DNA of 64,000 bases, from assembly GCA_947034885.2 (NCBI GenBank), contig OX344755.2, positions 26,791,052-26,855,051 of the forward strand, written 5' to 3'. This DNA comes from Thuidium tamariscinum. Lineage: Eukaryota > Streptophyta > Bryopsida > Hypnales > Thuidiaceae. The position numbers and the translations under genes were made by a program. Shown in pieces: positions 30,857-42,700 of the stretch. The first letter of the stretch is position 1. Every line of letters starts with the position of its first letter. The notes under the pieces are model-generated. The model did not search any database. It was not told the origin of the DNA and saw nothing but the letters and a program-made list of their open reading frames with translations.

Positions 30857-33800
30857 TCATATCTCCTCTGAAACTATGATGATCCCTGCCTGAACTAGCA
30901 GTACCTTCAACTCATTGAAGCTATAACTAGGTGCATGAATGAATTTGTCATCATGAATGTCCATTTTGCAAAAGTACCTATACAAATAGTATAAGTGCTT
31001 GCAGTTCACATATTGTGCTCTCCCTCCAACAGCAGATACAACCATATTGACAAAGTCTGGGCATGTACATGTAGGAAACATACCCATTGTCACTCGGTAC
31101 ACATTTTTTAGTGATCCCATCCCAGTCTCAAGAGTCACAATTGCACCAAGTCCAGGAAGAGGGAGAAGGGTGACTCCTAGAATCTATCCTCTAATGTTCC
31201 CAGCACTCTCCCATTTGTTTCGTTGTTCTATAGTAGGGGCATTAGCAACTCTCCTAATAGTTCGATTATTCCTCACTGTAGGATATGCATCAGGATTTTG
31301 GGGAGGTGGATGGTCAAAAAGAAAAGGCTCAAAGATCTTAGCCATTGTGAAAAGTTGACGTGGCGACAATGTAGGCTGTTCTTGCAACTGGAATCCCGCA
31401 TGTTGCAACAACAACGTCTCTTCTCTATTCAAATTGGTTCCACTCAAGACTGGCCAAATCTCAGGCACTTGAGGCCAATCAATGACCCACTTGCGCTTGG
31501 TGCCTTTCACGCATCGTTCAATGTCATCCCAGCAAAACCAGAAGTCTACCACCACTTCACGTTTACTTCCATATTCTTCCTTTCTTCCGCGATAGGTAGG
31601 AGCGGGAGTTCCCTTTTTGCCTTTAGAAATCTTGGAGGTACACTTAATATTCGATGTCCGTTGCTGAGCAAAACATCTAGCATTTGATTTGTGGCATATT
31701 CTTGCAATGTGCCATTTTGTTGTATCACAATCACTTTCAAATGCTACCGTGACATATTGAGAAGCGCAAACCTGGCTCTGGTCTCCATTGCCCTCCAATG
31801 AATCCGCTAATATCTTAGTTGACCTTGTACGAACACGTGGTTGAGAGAAATTGAGTTTGTCCGGTCTATGTGAATCTCCAGAATCTCCAATAGGTATGTC
31901 AAGCCTCCTCTTAGTGCTTCCAAATATTTCTTCTCCCTCCAAATGTGGTATTCGAGTTCCCACGCCATGTGCTTCCGGCAATGTGTTCAGTGCTTCTGCA
32001 ATTTTTTGGGGGCAGCTGCTTCGTCTTACTGCCCTCAATTTCAATTCCCCTTTTGATGGCCCTGACCCGGATGCATGACCTCTAAGGTAAGCCCGATAGT
32101 TTGTCATTTGCATCCAAGCACGAATACTGTCATCACAAGTTGCATCAAACAAATTGTTTCCTCTTTTTCCCGACATTTGTAGCCACTTGTTGTGAACCGT
32201 TTCAGACAAATTACAAAAAGGCATGTCCGTCATCTCTTCCAAAGTTAAACCCTACAAATCCAACAATAGCAAAGTATAAATTATAAGAATTGAATGGAAT
32301 CTCCTATTTTCAATTATATTTCAAACTATTTTGTATAATCGCAAACATTGAACTATAGGGTTTTAGGTCATAGTTTATTCCATGCCCCCCCCCATCCTCT
32401 AATTGCTATATTCAAGGAATTTTGAAATTGGAGTACAAATAAAGAATAAATACACCTTCAACTAGGCATTGCAACTCTTGCATTCATATAAGTTATAGAG
32501 TAACGGAGCTACTAAGAGTCAGTTACTCAAAGAGTTGTCGAATCCGACAGTTTAGGGTAATTAGCCCCCTAGTACTAAATTGACTTCAAGAAAATTCCGT
32601 CGGATCCGACGGTTCTCTAACATTAGCCTCATAGGACTAAATTATCCCAAAATTCTGGGTGGAATTTCTAATGATTTAGAGAACTCTAACATTATGAGTC
32701 AATAAATTGAATTATTAGTAATACTATATTCATTTCAATTTTAAATTCAACTTTTCCATTTCATCTTTTCTAAGAAAACATAATAACTTAAGAAGTACAA
32801 AGAAATACATTTTCTTACCATTGTCATGAAGCCTCCCCATTGTAAATACCGGAAATGCCAAAATGCAAGCCAATGGTCCAAATGATGAAGTGAGTCTTCG
32901 TTTGCAGCTCCAGATGATAACCACCATGACCTGATTGCAAGGTAGCGTGTCTCAGCTTCATCCATTGTCTTGGATTCCTTGTACTGCTTACATAGCGCTA
33001 CGTGTTGCTGTTGGAAGGTTTGTTTGATGTGCTTCTGGGTGTGTTTATGTAGAGAATTACTCCAATGCAGTAAACATGTCCTCTCACGATTTTTCATAAC
33101 CTCATCCGCTGAACCACTACCATAGACAATGCGTACAGCATTCCAATTGGCCATAGCGCTATCTGCCATAAATCCCTTGAAGTTTGGTTTCTCCACTCCG
33201 TGTAGTGACATTATAGCATTCAAGGACCTCCAAAATTGCACTTGTATTTCTGTATCTTCAGATTGCATATCACACACTGCAATAGTCATCACCTTTTTGT
33301 ACTGACAATCGTACACGTGGCAGGCCATGGTGGTCCAATCCTTCACGCGCTTCACGTGGTCGAACATCATCCACGCATTCTGCAAATCCCCTCCACTTTG
33401 CATGCGCCTTACCAAGTCCACTCCGCTTCCAGGCCCTTCTGTGAGCATTTTGAAGATGTACACCTTCTCCTTTCCTTGGCCTGGAAATACACTGTCGTGT
33501 ATAAACTCAAACTTTGAATCCCTCTTCATAGTCATAATGTTGTCGATGACACCTCCTTGGTTGTTAGAGCGGAAAGAAGAAATGATATTCCGTATACTAG
33601 GACTACTGAGAAATTGGAAACGATCCATAACCTCTTCCATTTCCTCCCCCTTCAAGATTTTCTTCTCTCCTTCTCCATGGTGAAATAGGTGGTTTGTTAG
33701 GAAATCTTTGCTAGCGGACAAGGCTATGGCGGAGTTGGTAGCTGTAGGTGTTTTCGCTACTTGCTCTGCAATAAGTTCGGTAATTTCTTTTGCCGAGTCT

Positions 33801-34978
33801 CTATACATGCCTTTAGCTACTGGGTGACTGTGATATCCTAAGTGAATAGCAGCCCTTGTCAAATTTGGGTTATCACTATAGCAGAAGTAAATTCTAGCGT
33901 CACAGATTTTCAAGCATGTAGGTACTACTTTGCACACTTTGCAAACTAGTTTGCAATCTTTTAAGGGAATACCTCCTATTGCAAAAGGAAGCACTGTAGA
34001 ACCACTCCACTCTGTCTCATTCTTCTTAGAAGCCCTTGTCAAATACTCACAACTAGAGTTTTCACAAACAAGATGACCAGCGCAGGAAGACTTACGGAAC
34101 TTCAGATTGTCGGAGTTGTGGATGTTTGTTGTGACCAACTTGCACCAAGGGTGCCCATCATAACGCTTGTCCATTCCCTCCATGTTCCTGGCTGCGGACA
34201 AAGATGAAGAGGACTTGCATGGAGGTAATTCAAAGAAGGCATCTCCGTTGTAAGAAGGGGGCAGGAACTGTACTTGGTGATGCTTCATGGTGTTCAAATC
34301 TATTGCAGCGAGTTCATTCCTGGAACGATGGAGACCAGAAAGTTTCTTCAAGCAATCCACTATACTTGCTTTGTTTGCAGGGCTAAGGTCCACGCTAGGA
34401 TCTGAGAATTTAGACTGTGTGGAACTATGAGGTGGGGTGTTCCATATAGAAGCTACGTGTTCGGGCTCATTAGAAACCGTATGGACTGTGGAAGATTTCA
34501 TGTGAAGGGGTAAGGTTGGGGACTCACCTTCTGATTCACTAGACAATTCTACAATAGTGTCTAGTTTTTCAACCTTCACAACAGTAGGAATTTCTCTTCT
34601 ACGAAGAAGTGGGAAGCTATTTTCGAGAGGACTAGGAGTACCACTCTCAGATATGAAAGGTGTGTTCACTGTTGAATTAGCAGACTGATGACTTCCTATT
34701 TTAGGAGACAAACTAACCATAGATAATGGGAGACCGTAGGCTCTGAAATTTCCTGCACCGAGATACCAACAATGGGCTTCATTTGAGATAGACCTGACCA
34801 TGGGAATGGACTCTTGCAATTCACCGGACTCACAGTATCGCTCTTCTTCAACGTAGATAGATGACTCCACAAATTTAAATCGAACATGAAGCAAATGAGA
34901 AAATACAATAGCATGTCCTGATTCATCTAATGGAAATACTATAGGAACTTTGTGGCCATCTACACGAACGCTAGCCAT
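30857..34978 (-). pseudogene. SWIM zinc-finger, MULE-like transposase gene with one in-frame stop
   Basis: Exon 1 is 34978-32819 (ATG 34978, 720 codons), the intron 32818-32252 (GTAAGA...TAG), and exon 2 32251-30857. The join is phase 0. Exon 2 is open for 464 codons except for a TAG at 31186-31184 (codon ~1076). The N-terminal half has Ser-rich stretches, then a Cys/His-rich segment (GHLVCENSSCEYL, CKVCKVVPTCLKIC). A MULE-type core follows, with FDHVKRVKDW and FKGFMADSAMANWNAVRIVYG holding candidate catalytic Asp residues. The C-terminus has a SWIM finger (TCTCPDF...VNCKHLYYL, CxC...CxH), downstream of the stop. SWIM plus a MULE core is typical of Mutator-like transposases and FAR1 relatives. 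The stop removes the SWIM finger, so this copy may be inactive unless an unseen intron skips it. Confidence 0.65.
32252..32818 (-). other. Intron of the MULE-like gene with palindrome core
   Basis: 567-bp intron. It contains CCGTCGGATCCGACGG at 32597-32612 and a related TGTCGAATCCGACA at 32536-32549, the same core found in the hairpins at 37671-38840 on the other side of the element. Confidence 0.6.
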
Positions 34979-35828
34979 GTCTTTGAGAATAAGGAATACA
35001 CAACCGTGAATAGAAGAAATGGCTCTAAAAACATTAGGATTTTGAGTCGGATTTCTAATATAGTCTCTTCATTTAATTAATCATTACAAGGTACATGTAT
35101 CAATCATTAAGGGTGTAGTCTATTCTAGCATTTTAAAGAAATAACGGCACTTTGTATTTTTATTATTATTTATTTTTAAAACGTTCCATGGATATGAACA
35201 TTCCACTTAGCCGTTTTGTCACGCACCAGAGTTCAAGTGATCGTTTATACAAAGTATTTTAATGTAAGGTGGACAAAAGTGTTTATTACGTTCATAAGTA
35301 TTAGGGTGTCTCTAGCGCCGTCAAATCTTTATATACAAATGTACAACCGGATATTCAAATAAGTATCTAGTACTTTCAAATATGTGCCGTGGATTTCCTG
35401 CCAGTATTTATCAAATTTGAACAGTAGGGTACAACAAAAGCTCCTCCAAACGGCTTGCATTTATGTCACTGATCCTGCAAATCTCGGCGGCTTCTGACAA
35501 AGGCGGCGCCACACCACATCAAGCAATGCAATGTCCTCGTTCAAGAATCTGAAAATGGCAGTGCCGTCACGTTACATGACATGCATCAATGACTTCAAAG
35601 AAGGTTGTGAAGAACTATATATAGGCCTTCATAGAAGATGGACTCCCTTCTGTGCTTTCTGTAGACTATATTTCTATTTTGAAGTGCGATTAGTTTTGTT
35701 ATTACTTGCATCAGCCCATGCTTGTAGACGATTTGAACGTAGTCATTGTTACTCCGCAATAGAGAAGGAGTAAGAGAAAACATAGTTCTTTTTATTTCTC
35801 TTCTTGGAGAGTCTTGAAGAGAGCTAGA
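34979..35828. promoter_or_regulatory. Divergent promoter region inside the transposon
   Basis: 850 bp between the start codons of the minus-strand transposase gene and the plus-strand 280-aa gene. CTATATATAGG at 35615-35625 is a TATA candidate for the rightward gene, about 200 bp before its ATG. I see no certain TATA for the leftward gene. Confidence 0.45.
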
Positions 35829-38800
35829 ATGTCACGTGCCAAGAAAACTGTGTCAAGAACAAGTGAAGGAGAGAATGTTGAGTTCAGGCGATCTCTTAGA
35901 TTTGATGGTGGAGTAGGAGCCCATTCAGGAGGTGGTGGAAGCGAGAATCTCGAGCATTTATCGGAGCAACCCGTGGATTTTCATCAAGATGAGGTGGTAT
36001 CAAGAGCACAAGAATCACAAAATGTAAGTCTACTTTGATTCACCACCTCACTGCACTGATACCTCTCTATTACCTCTCATTTGAAATAGTTGAATGCACA
36101 GGACAAAGTGGTTTAGAAGAAGTATCTGAAAGCTTATAAAGAGTTATAGCATTTACAAATACTAAAGACAACTCTTACATGGAATAAAAGAGAGAGTGGG
36201 CCTTTCTTGAGGCATGACATGGCTATTAAACTTCCGTAGACAAATACAGTGCTACTTTAGTAGAGATCTCAGTAGGTTCCTGAGAAATTGAAGGACATGT
36301 GGTGGAGCCAGCGTGAGCAGAATGTGACAACACACATGGACCGAGTTCCCCAGTGCACCTTCTTTGTGACAGCCAGTAGTGTGATCAGTTGTAGTGCACT
36401 GACTAGTCCCCCACCCCAACGTGGAGCTGACAACTGCGTCCAGGATGAGTTCAGGTCCACGTACCGAGCATCAGTGGTGTCAGTGTCTGCGTCACAGGTT
36501 GACCACCTTCGTTTAGAAAGATCACCTGCTGTCAAAAGTCTGAGCAGATCCCTTCCCGGATTTCAAGACTGCGTTTTGTCTTCATCTGCCGCTCATAGTG
36601 GAATTTCACCTGATTCCACGTGATTACCTGCTTGGCGCGGTGGCGGGCATCAATGGCCAGAAATGACTCTGCGAATTTGGGAAACCGCCTCCAGATAACG
36701 GAAACCTCTCTCGATGCAGGATTCTAGCTCCGTAGCGCTCATCTAGTCAATCTCCTCTTCCATTTTGATGGATGCGTAGCCTCCTCGCTTGTGCAACTTG
36801 TGCAGGTCCCCATGACGAGGAGCACTCGATCTCGCGCCAAGGAGGTCCGCAGCGCGACCACGGTGGGAGATGCAGTCAGTGTCGACACGGTCATGGCTAA
36901 TCAGGTTCGCATTACAACACCGGTGGTTGGCAAAGCAAGGAGCACTTGTTTTGAGTGTTTGAGCATCTGTTCCCTTTTCTTGGAAACCGAGAATCTGCAT
37001 TGTTGGATCAGCCTCCTTCCCTCACTGATTGCAGATCAGATTGATAAAGCATTTTTGTTATTCGTTACGGTAGTCGGATGATCCATCCACGCCAACGTTG
37101 AGAAAAGTCGAATCGGGCGCGCTCGTCAAACCTGTGGGCGTCCTGCGTGCTCTGGAGTGGCGCACCAAGGCGCGCGGCGCGCTTGCGAGTGGTCTCACCC
37201 GGGCGCGCTTGCAGTGTGCTTGTGAGTGGCTCACCCGGGCGCGCGCGTCGCGACCCGGGGTGAGCTCGCAAAGAAAAATCCCTGCCGGGTGGCCATCGCG
37301 CTTGGCGCGCGCTAGCATGCCGAGTCGTCCCAGCCATGCGGCCGGCTCTCTCCCGGCTCTTGTGTACGTCCCCCGTGTGGAACGTGGGCATCCTGGTGTC
37401 TAGATTCGGAAAGACGACCCAAAGTCTGAATCTGAGAAATAGGGTGCTGTAGACTTGAATCTGGGAAACAGGGTGCTGTGGCGACCAGGTGGTCTTGAAA
37501 TCCCACATCTGTAGGTTCAATAGTGTAAAATTACTTGCATGAGCTCGCAAATAGGCCTGCCTTCAACAACGTCAGTAGGAACCTCTGTTTTTTTGTACTC
37601 TTCACCTCGAACAAGAGATTCGGTTCATGACTTCGAAGAATTCACATAAAATTAGAACTGAATACCCTCAGAGCATGAGATTTTGGGGTAGCAGGAGCTA
37701 CCCCAAGAATCACCGTCGGATCCGACGGTGATTCCTGGGGTAGCTCCTGCTACCCCAAAATCTCATGCTCCGAGAGCTTTGAGCACGCGGACTTTGAATC
37801 CATTCTTCTGCTCTTGAATCAAAAACATTGAAACTTTTGTCTTCCTGTCTAGTTGTGGTTTTCGAGCTGAAGAAGGTTGACTCCGATATTTCAAATTCGG
37901 AAATATTTTCCTTCAAATTCCTTTCAGGTTGAGTCCTCCTTCGGATCTGTAGTCATGGAGAACTAAAGTAACCTCGGTTTGTCACCTTAAATCCGTGAAA
38001 ATTCATAGCCTATGTTTTTTAAGGGTAGCCGAAGCTACCCCAGAATACACCGTCGCTACCCTTAAAAAACATAGGCTGAGATTTACTTTCTTCGCGGCCG
38101 ACTCTCACAACTTCTTTTTTCTCCTCAGGTTCCCAGACATGCCCCTCGAGCGTCGGTGGAAACAGCCACAGTCTCCGCTCAGGTAATGTTCATTTCTTTC
38201 CATTACACCTTCTTTTCAATTGAAAATTACGGATTGATACAACTCCAGATTGATTTTGTCCATGATGGTAGTCTCTTTAACGTAAGTTTATTAAATCAAA
38301 ATCTCGGCCTGTTGTTTTTTGGGGTAGCCGAAGCCACCCCAGAAAGCACCGTCGGATCCGACGGTGATTTCTTGGGTGGCTTCGGCTACCCCAAAAAACA
38401 ACAGGCCGAGAAATTTTAGTTAACCCTCTCCTGGAACTCAATGAATCATGTCTCCTGTTTCAGGTTCCAAGAAACGTAACTGCTGCAGTTGTGGAAGATC
38501 ATCATGTCTCCGATCATGTAAGTTCTCTTCGTTGTGATTTGAAAGTCTTTTAAATTTATACTTGAAGATAATAGAATTTCGGTTTTAGGGTAATTGTCAT
38601 CTTAATCTATTGATTGTGTAACCTACATTGTGTTCAATATTCTTTACTTGGTTTGAATTACTAGGATATAAGTTGGTAATGCTTGGAGATAGCTCTAATA
38701 TAGTGAGGTTCAGTATTGGAGAAATTTCTTGTATCTTCCAATATCACCTTAGCAGTCTATTTTGGGGGGTAGTACAAGGTGGATGATAAACGATCGTCGG

Positions 38801-39538
38801 ATCCGACGGTGGTATTTTGAATACCTGCTACTACCCCTAAAACCCATTTGTTATGACTCTTTTATATTCTCTCTTTGATAAGTATGAAATCCATAAATGA
38901 TTTTCATGTGTTTGGTCACTGATAAGATTAAGCATTTTGGAGAAATATGTAGAGTTCACATTTGCTCTCTTGGTCTTGGTTCATTGAGTTAATTCGTTGA
39001 GGGACAAAGTGAATTTATGTAATGTTCGTTAGTATTTTACTCTCACCATTTTAAACCTTTATAATTGATGCTAAATAAAACAATTTTATTCTTCCAGAGT
39101 GGTCGACATACTTCTAAGCGCCCAAAGCTTGCATCATTTGGAAAACAAGCCCCTATGGTTCAAAACTCTCAAGGTCTGGAGATTGGAGGCCCATCTCAGC
39201 CCAAGACGTGGCCTCAGCCTGGCATGCCCATTCCAAGTGACTCCAGCGATGACGAGGGGAACTTGGTGAGTTTTGCAGACATTATGGATGCTGCAGAGCG
39301 CGCAGCTAATGATTTTGAGGGAGATAGGCTAAGTTGGAATAGGGGTCCTGGGCCATGGTTCTCATCTGAGAGCTCGGAGACGGAGTATTCCTCCGCTATC
39401 GAGCTCTCAAATGCTAGCTCTTGTCCTCCGTTTGTGGAGTTGCATGAGGATACTTGTACTTGTAGCTTTTATTCAGATGAAGTCATCATCCTCAGCTCGG
39501 ATTCTGATGAGGATGATGACATAGAGATTATAGTATAG
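35829..39538 (+). CDS. 280-aa protein with C-terminal SUMO-interaction-like motif
   Basis: Proposed exons: 35829-36023, 36806-36904, 38129-38182, 38464-38517 and 39098-39538. All junctions are phase 0 with GT/AG ends, summing to 280 codons plus TAG. The donor of exon 2 (CAG|GTTCGC) is the weakest point. The N-terminus is basic (MSRAKKTVSR). Exons 2-4 each begin Val-Pro; exons 3 and 4 are both 54 nt and begin VPR, suggesting exon duplication. The last exon has Ser/Glu-rich acidic tracts and ends EVIILSSDSDEDDDIEIIV: a hydrophobic core next to acidic/Ser residues fits a SUMO-interaction motif, with a second reversed one after it. No catalytic domain. The gene lies 216 bp upstream of the ParB-methyltransferase gene on the same strand. 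An adaptor or regulator is my inference. Confidence 0.55.
37671..37770. repeat. 100-bp near-perfect hairpin H1 (intron)
   Basis: Zero-loop inverted repeat with 49 of 50 positions paired, centred on CACCGTCGGATCCGACGGTG (37711-37730). Each arm contains a smaller hairpin, GGGGTAGC-AGGA-GCTACCCC. The outer arm (GAGCATGAGATTTT) is not shared with H2 or H3. Confidence 0.95.
38007..38077. repeat. Hairpin H2 (intron), internally deleted
   Basis: A perfect 23-bp inverted repeat (38007-38029 with 38055-38077) around a 25-nt loop. The loop keeps one half of the core (ending CACCGTC), as if the second half had been lost. Its outer arm (AGCCTATGTTTTTTAA) is unique to this copy. Confidence 0.93.
38302..38411. 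repeat. 110-bp near-perfect hairpin H3 (intron)
   Basis: Zero-loop inverted repeat, 53 of 55 positions paired, with the same 20-bp palindromic core (38347-38366) and nested GGGGTAGC-CGAA-GCCACCCC. The outer arm TCTCGGCCTGTTGTTTTTT is unique to this copy. It lies between the two VPR exons. Confidence 0.95.
38764..38839. repeat. Degenerate hairpin H4 (intron)
   Basis: GGGGTAGTA...CGTCGGATCCGACG...TACTACCCC. The core (38795-38808) and ends are kept but the arms have diverged, so this is an older copy of the same family. Confidence 0.7.
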
Positions 39539-39754
39539 TATCTGATTTACTATAGAGGAATATTACATATGCGTTTGATACCAAACATTTTGAAAGAGGC
39601 ATATTTTTTGTTAGAGATGCTCTGGACTTCTTTTGTGCTATCATACCAATTTTCCATAATTAAAGCATATTCATTGCAATCTCAAGTGACATCAATTCCT
39701 CTAAACCTTCACTCTTTTTTTTTGGAATATGAAAGGTTGTAATAAGGATTGCCT

Positions 39755-42700
39755 ATGACGCAGATGGATATGTCACCTATCAAGGGGACTCAAGAGGAGA
39801 GAATTGTAGAGACGCCAGGCACAGATGACAGCATACAACCTGATATTGTAGGCAAACGATACGAAAGAGTGGAAAATGAAGAGATTGTGGTGACAGATTT
39901 GGTTGAAGATGAGGATCTGAAAGGCCTCATGGAGGACCAACTTCGGCGGATTCAGAAAGGAGATTCAGTAGACATCCTCTCCAGTCTGCGCACCAAGCCT
40001 GAAGATCTATTTCGTCTACGCATTCCTCTTTGCAGACTAGTGGCCATGCCCATGGTAAGGCCTACCTTGTCTTCTGATATTAAGCAATTGGAGCATGAGT
40101 TTGTTGGTGGGTACCGTGATGGTGCGGCGGTGTTCTATGTCTCTATCACAAATGAAGAGGGACAAAGCTTAGAGTTTACAGAGGCTGAGATGAGTAAGTG
40201 GAACGCCATTTGGAAAGAGAAGAATGAAGAGTTTATCCGACATGTGGAGTCCAAACCTGAACTCAAGTTCTTTAGGAACTTGAAGTTTTTCGTATGCAAT
40301 GGCAATCATCGCCGCATTGCTTGGATGAACGTCATAGAGAGATGTTTTTCTGGGATTCCAAAGAAGCATTGTGTTGTGGACTGCATTCTTCTAGACACGA
40401 AGGGTCGGAACGAGCTTGTTATGCAAGTGATGCATGACATCAACAAGTGAGTTTTTTTCTTTTTCTTTTTTCACTTTTTAAGTCTTGAAGTTTACAATTT
40501 TTGTATATTAATTTCACTCATGTTAATGTGGTATTCATTGAATAACTTGCAGGTCGACTGAAGACTCACACGTGAAGACGAACTTGGTACATACTTTGTA
40601 CCAAGTGCAGAAGTATGGACTGCTGCCACTTGAGAAATTTGCTGATTTGTTGAGGCCTGCAGAGAAGAAAAAGTGTTTGGAACACCGAGTGTCCAAGAAA
40701 TGGTATAGCATACCTGTGGAAGTTTTTACTTCCTTCATTTTCAAGGTAAGATGAATCTCTAAACCCATAATTTAAGAGGTTTGTACTTGTATAATTTTCA
40801 AATACTTTTGGATGACTAACTATTAAAATTGGGTGATTATGCAGCAAGAGATTTCTCAAGCTGCTGATTTAGCCGTGAGAAAGTATACGGATGCCACACC
40901 GGAGGAAAACCGGAAAGCACTAGAAGCTGCTCATGCCATGAGAGTTGGTACACATGAGAAAACCAAGAATATGATGGTGAAAATGGGGAAGTTGCTCGCG
41001 GTTGCTCATCCATTGAATGGTCCTGGTTTCCTCGAGGAGGTGAGCTACAATTCTTTATGGATTTTTGGAATTGTATATTTTTTTGGGTGAGATATGGATT
41101 TGAAGATGTCCTATTGGTGCAGGTAGAAAAGCATTGGAGCACTAACGAAGTTCCCGAAATGACATTAGAGAAGTTGCAATTGCTGGCAACATGTAGCATG
41201 ACATCCGCACACAAGATTAAAATCTTGAAGTGGTGGAATTCCTCTCAGCCTACTCGTGAATCAAGGAAACTTCCGCCAAAGCCAGTCTCCGAACTTCTTC
41301 TTCCCCAATTCCTTGCCAAATGCGTGTGGTACGCTGGGGTAAGTAAACAATTTTGTATATGCACATATTTGTTACTTGTAGTGGTTGCTATTGGTTTTTG
41401 CATTCACAGTTTGGAATTGGAATTAGAACCGTGAATATATTTTTTTTTTTAATTGACATTGGCGTGTTCTCAGATAGAAGATGCAGCTGTTGAGTACTTC
41501 GATTCAGTGGTAAAAGAAGACAACATCACCATTGATTACAAGACGCCAGAGAAACCAAAGTATTTGGCACACTACATTGAGGATTGGAGGCAAAAAATAT
41601 GGGACTACGGCTTCATGACTTATTTCAGGGGGCACAATTATTTTAAGAAGGGAGACTCTTTCATGGCTTTTGAGGGTTCCGCCGCTACGGTGCGTAGAGT
41701 TCTCTTCCGGTAAGTTCCCTAAACCTCCCCATTTATAAATTTTAGGCTTCATAAAATTATATGTTGCTCAAGATTTTGAAATAATACTTCCAAACTTTAA
41801 TTTGTAAATAAGTCACATTTAGAAAGTATAAGCAATTGTTGACTAGTTATAGGCACCGTGCGCACAGAAGCATGTCTTAGGGTTTAGGGTGACCCTAAAG
41901 CAAATAAGGTCTTACCCCTATCAACTTCAAATTTAGCTTCTAGTTCTCTGTGGATTATTTATCAACTACAATGAAGTCTTTGAGGACTACTTTCTATCCT
42001 TGAGGTTATTTTTTCTTTTATTATTATCATGGGTTCGGATGTAGCCATCACATTCTAAACTATAATTGTAAAACAGACATTTGATTTCCATCATCAATAT
42101 TTTCTCTAATGAACTTCTATAACTGTATATTAGGTATTTCAAATTTGAGTTGGAAGGTAAAAAGGCCATTGCAACACTCGACCTTCCCCCGTTCTTGTCT
42201 GGGTATCTTGATCGCAACTCCACAGCTTGTATGTTCACCCAGCATCAGATTCGTACTTTCACTACAGCGCACCTCAATGGTGGAGGATGGTACTTGGATT
42301 GTACCCTCGACTTTACTCCAGTTTCAGAGGTTGAGCTGAGGAGATCTTTGGATGGAAAAGGAGTGCAGGACTTGGAGATTGACGAGTTTATTGGCCTTGA
42401 TCAAAATGCAAAGAAAAAGGCCATAATGAAGAGGGATGCAACCGACAGGAGGAAGGTAGCCCGAGCCCAAGTACACTTGGAGAACAAGGAAAAGAGAGAC
42501 GCCGAGAGAGCAATCAAGAAGGCAGAGAAGGATAAAGCAGAGAAGGAGAAGGAAGAGAAGGGCAAAGGCAAGGGGAAGAAGAAGGAGGAACAGGGAGGTC
42601 AGATGGTACCATCTTCCACCGTGGATCAGAGTTCGCAAATGGAGACTGGAGCGAAGAGGAAGGTGACTCTCTCTCAACTCACCGAAGAAGTCATCAGTCA

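Noticed and set aside
30800-31360. A short intron removing the TAG at 31184-31186
   Set aside because: The best donor/acceptor pair I could find (ACA|GTGAGG to CTAG|GAG) shifts the frame into a stop, so the nonsense reading is kept.
35531-35773. 80-codon frame near the TATA box of the divergent promoter
   Set aside because: It overlaps the likely transcription start, has no motif, and stops before the well-spliced downstream gene.
36905-37081. Continuation of exon 2 of the 280-aa gene through 36905-37081
   Set aside because: The frame stops at 37081 before joining any later exon; using the CAG|GT donor at 36904 keeps phase with the three following exons.
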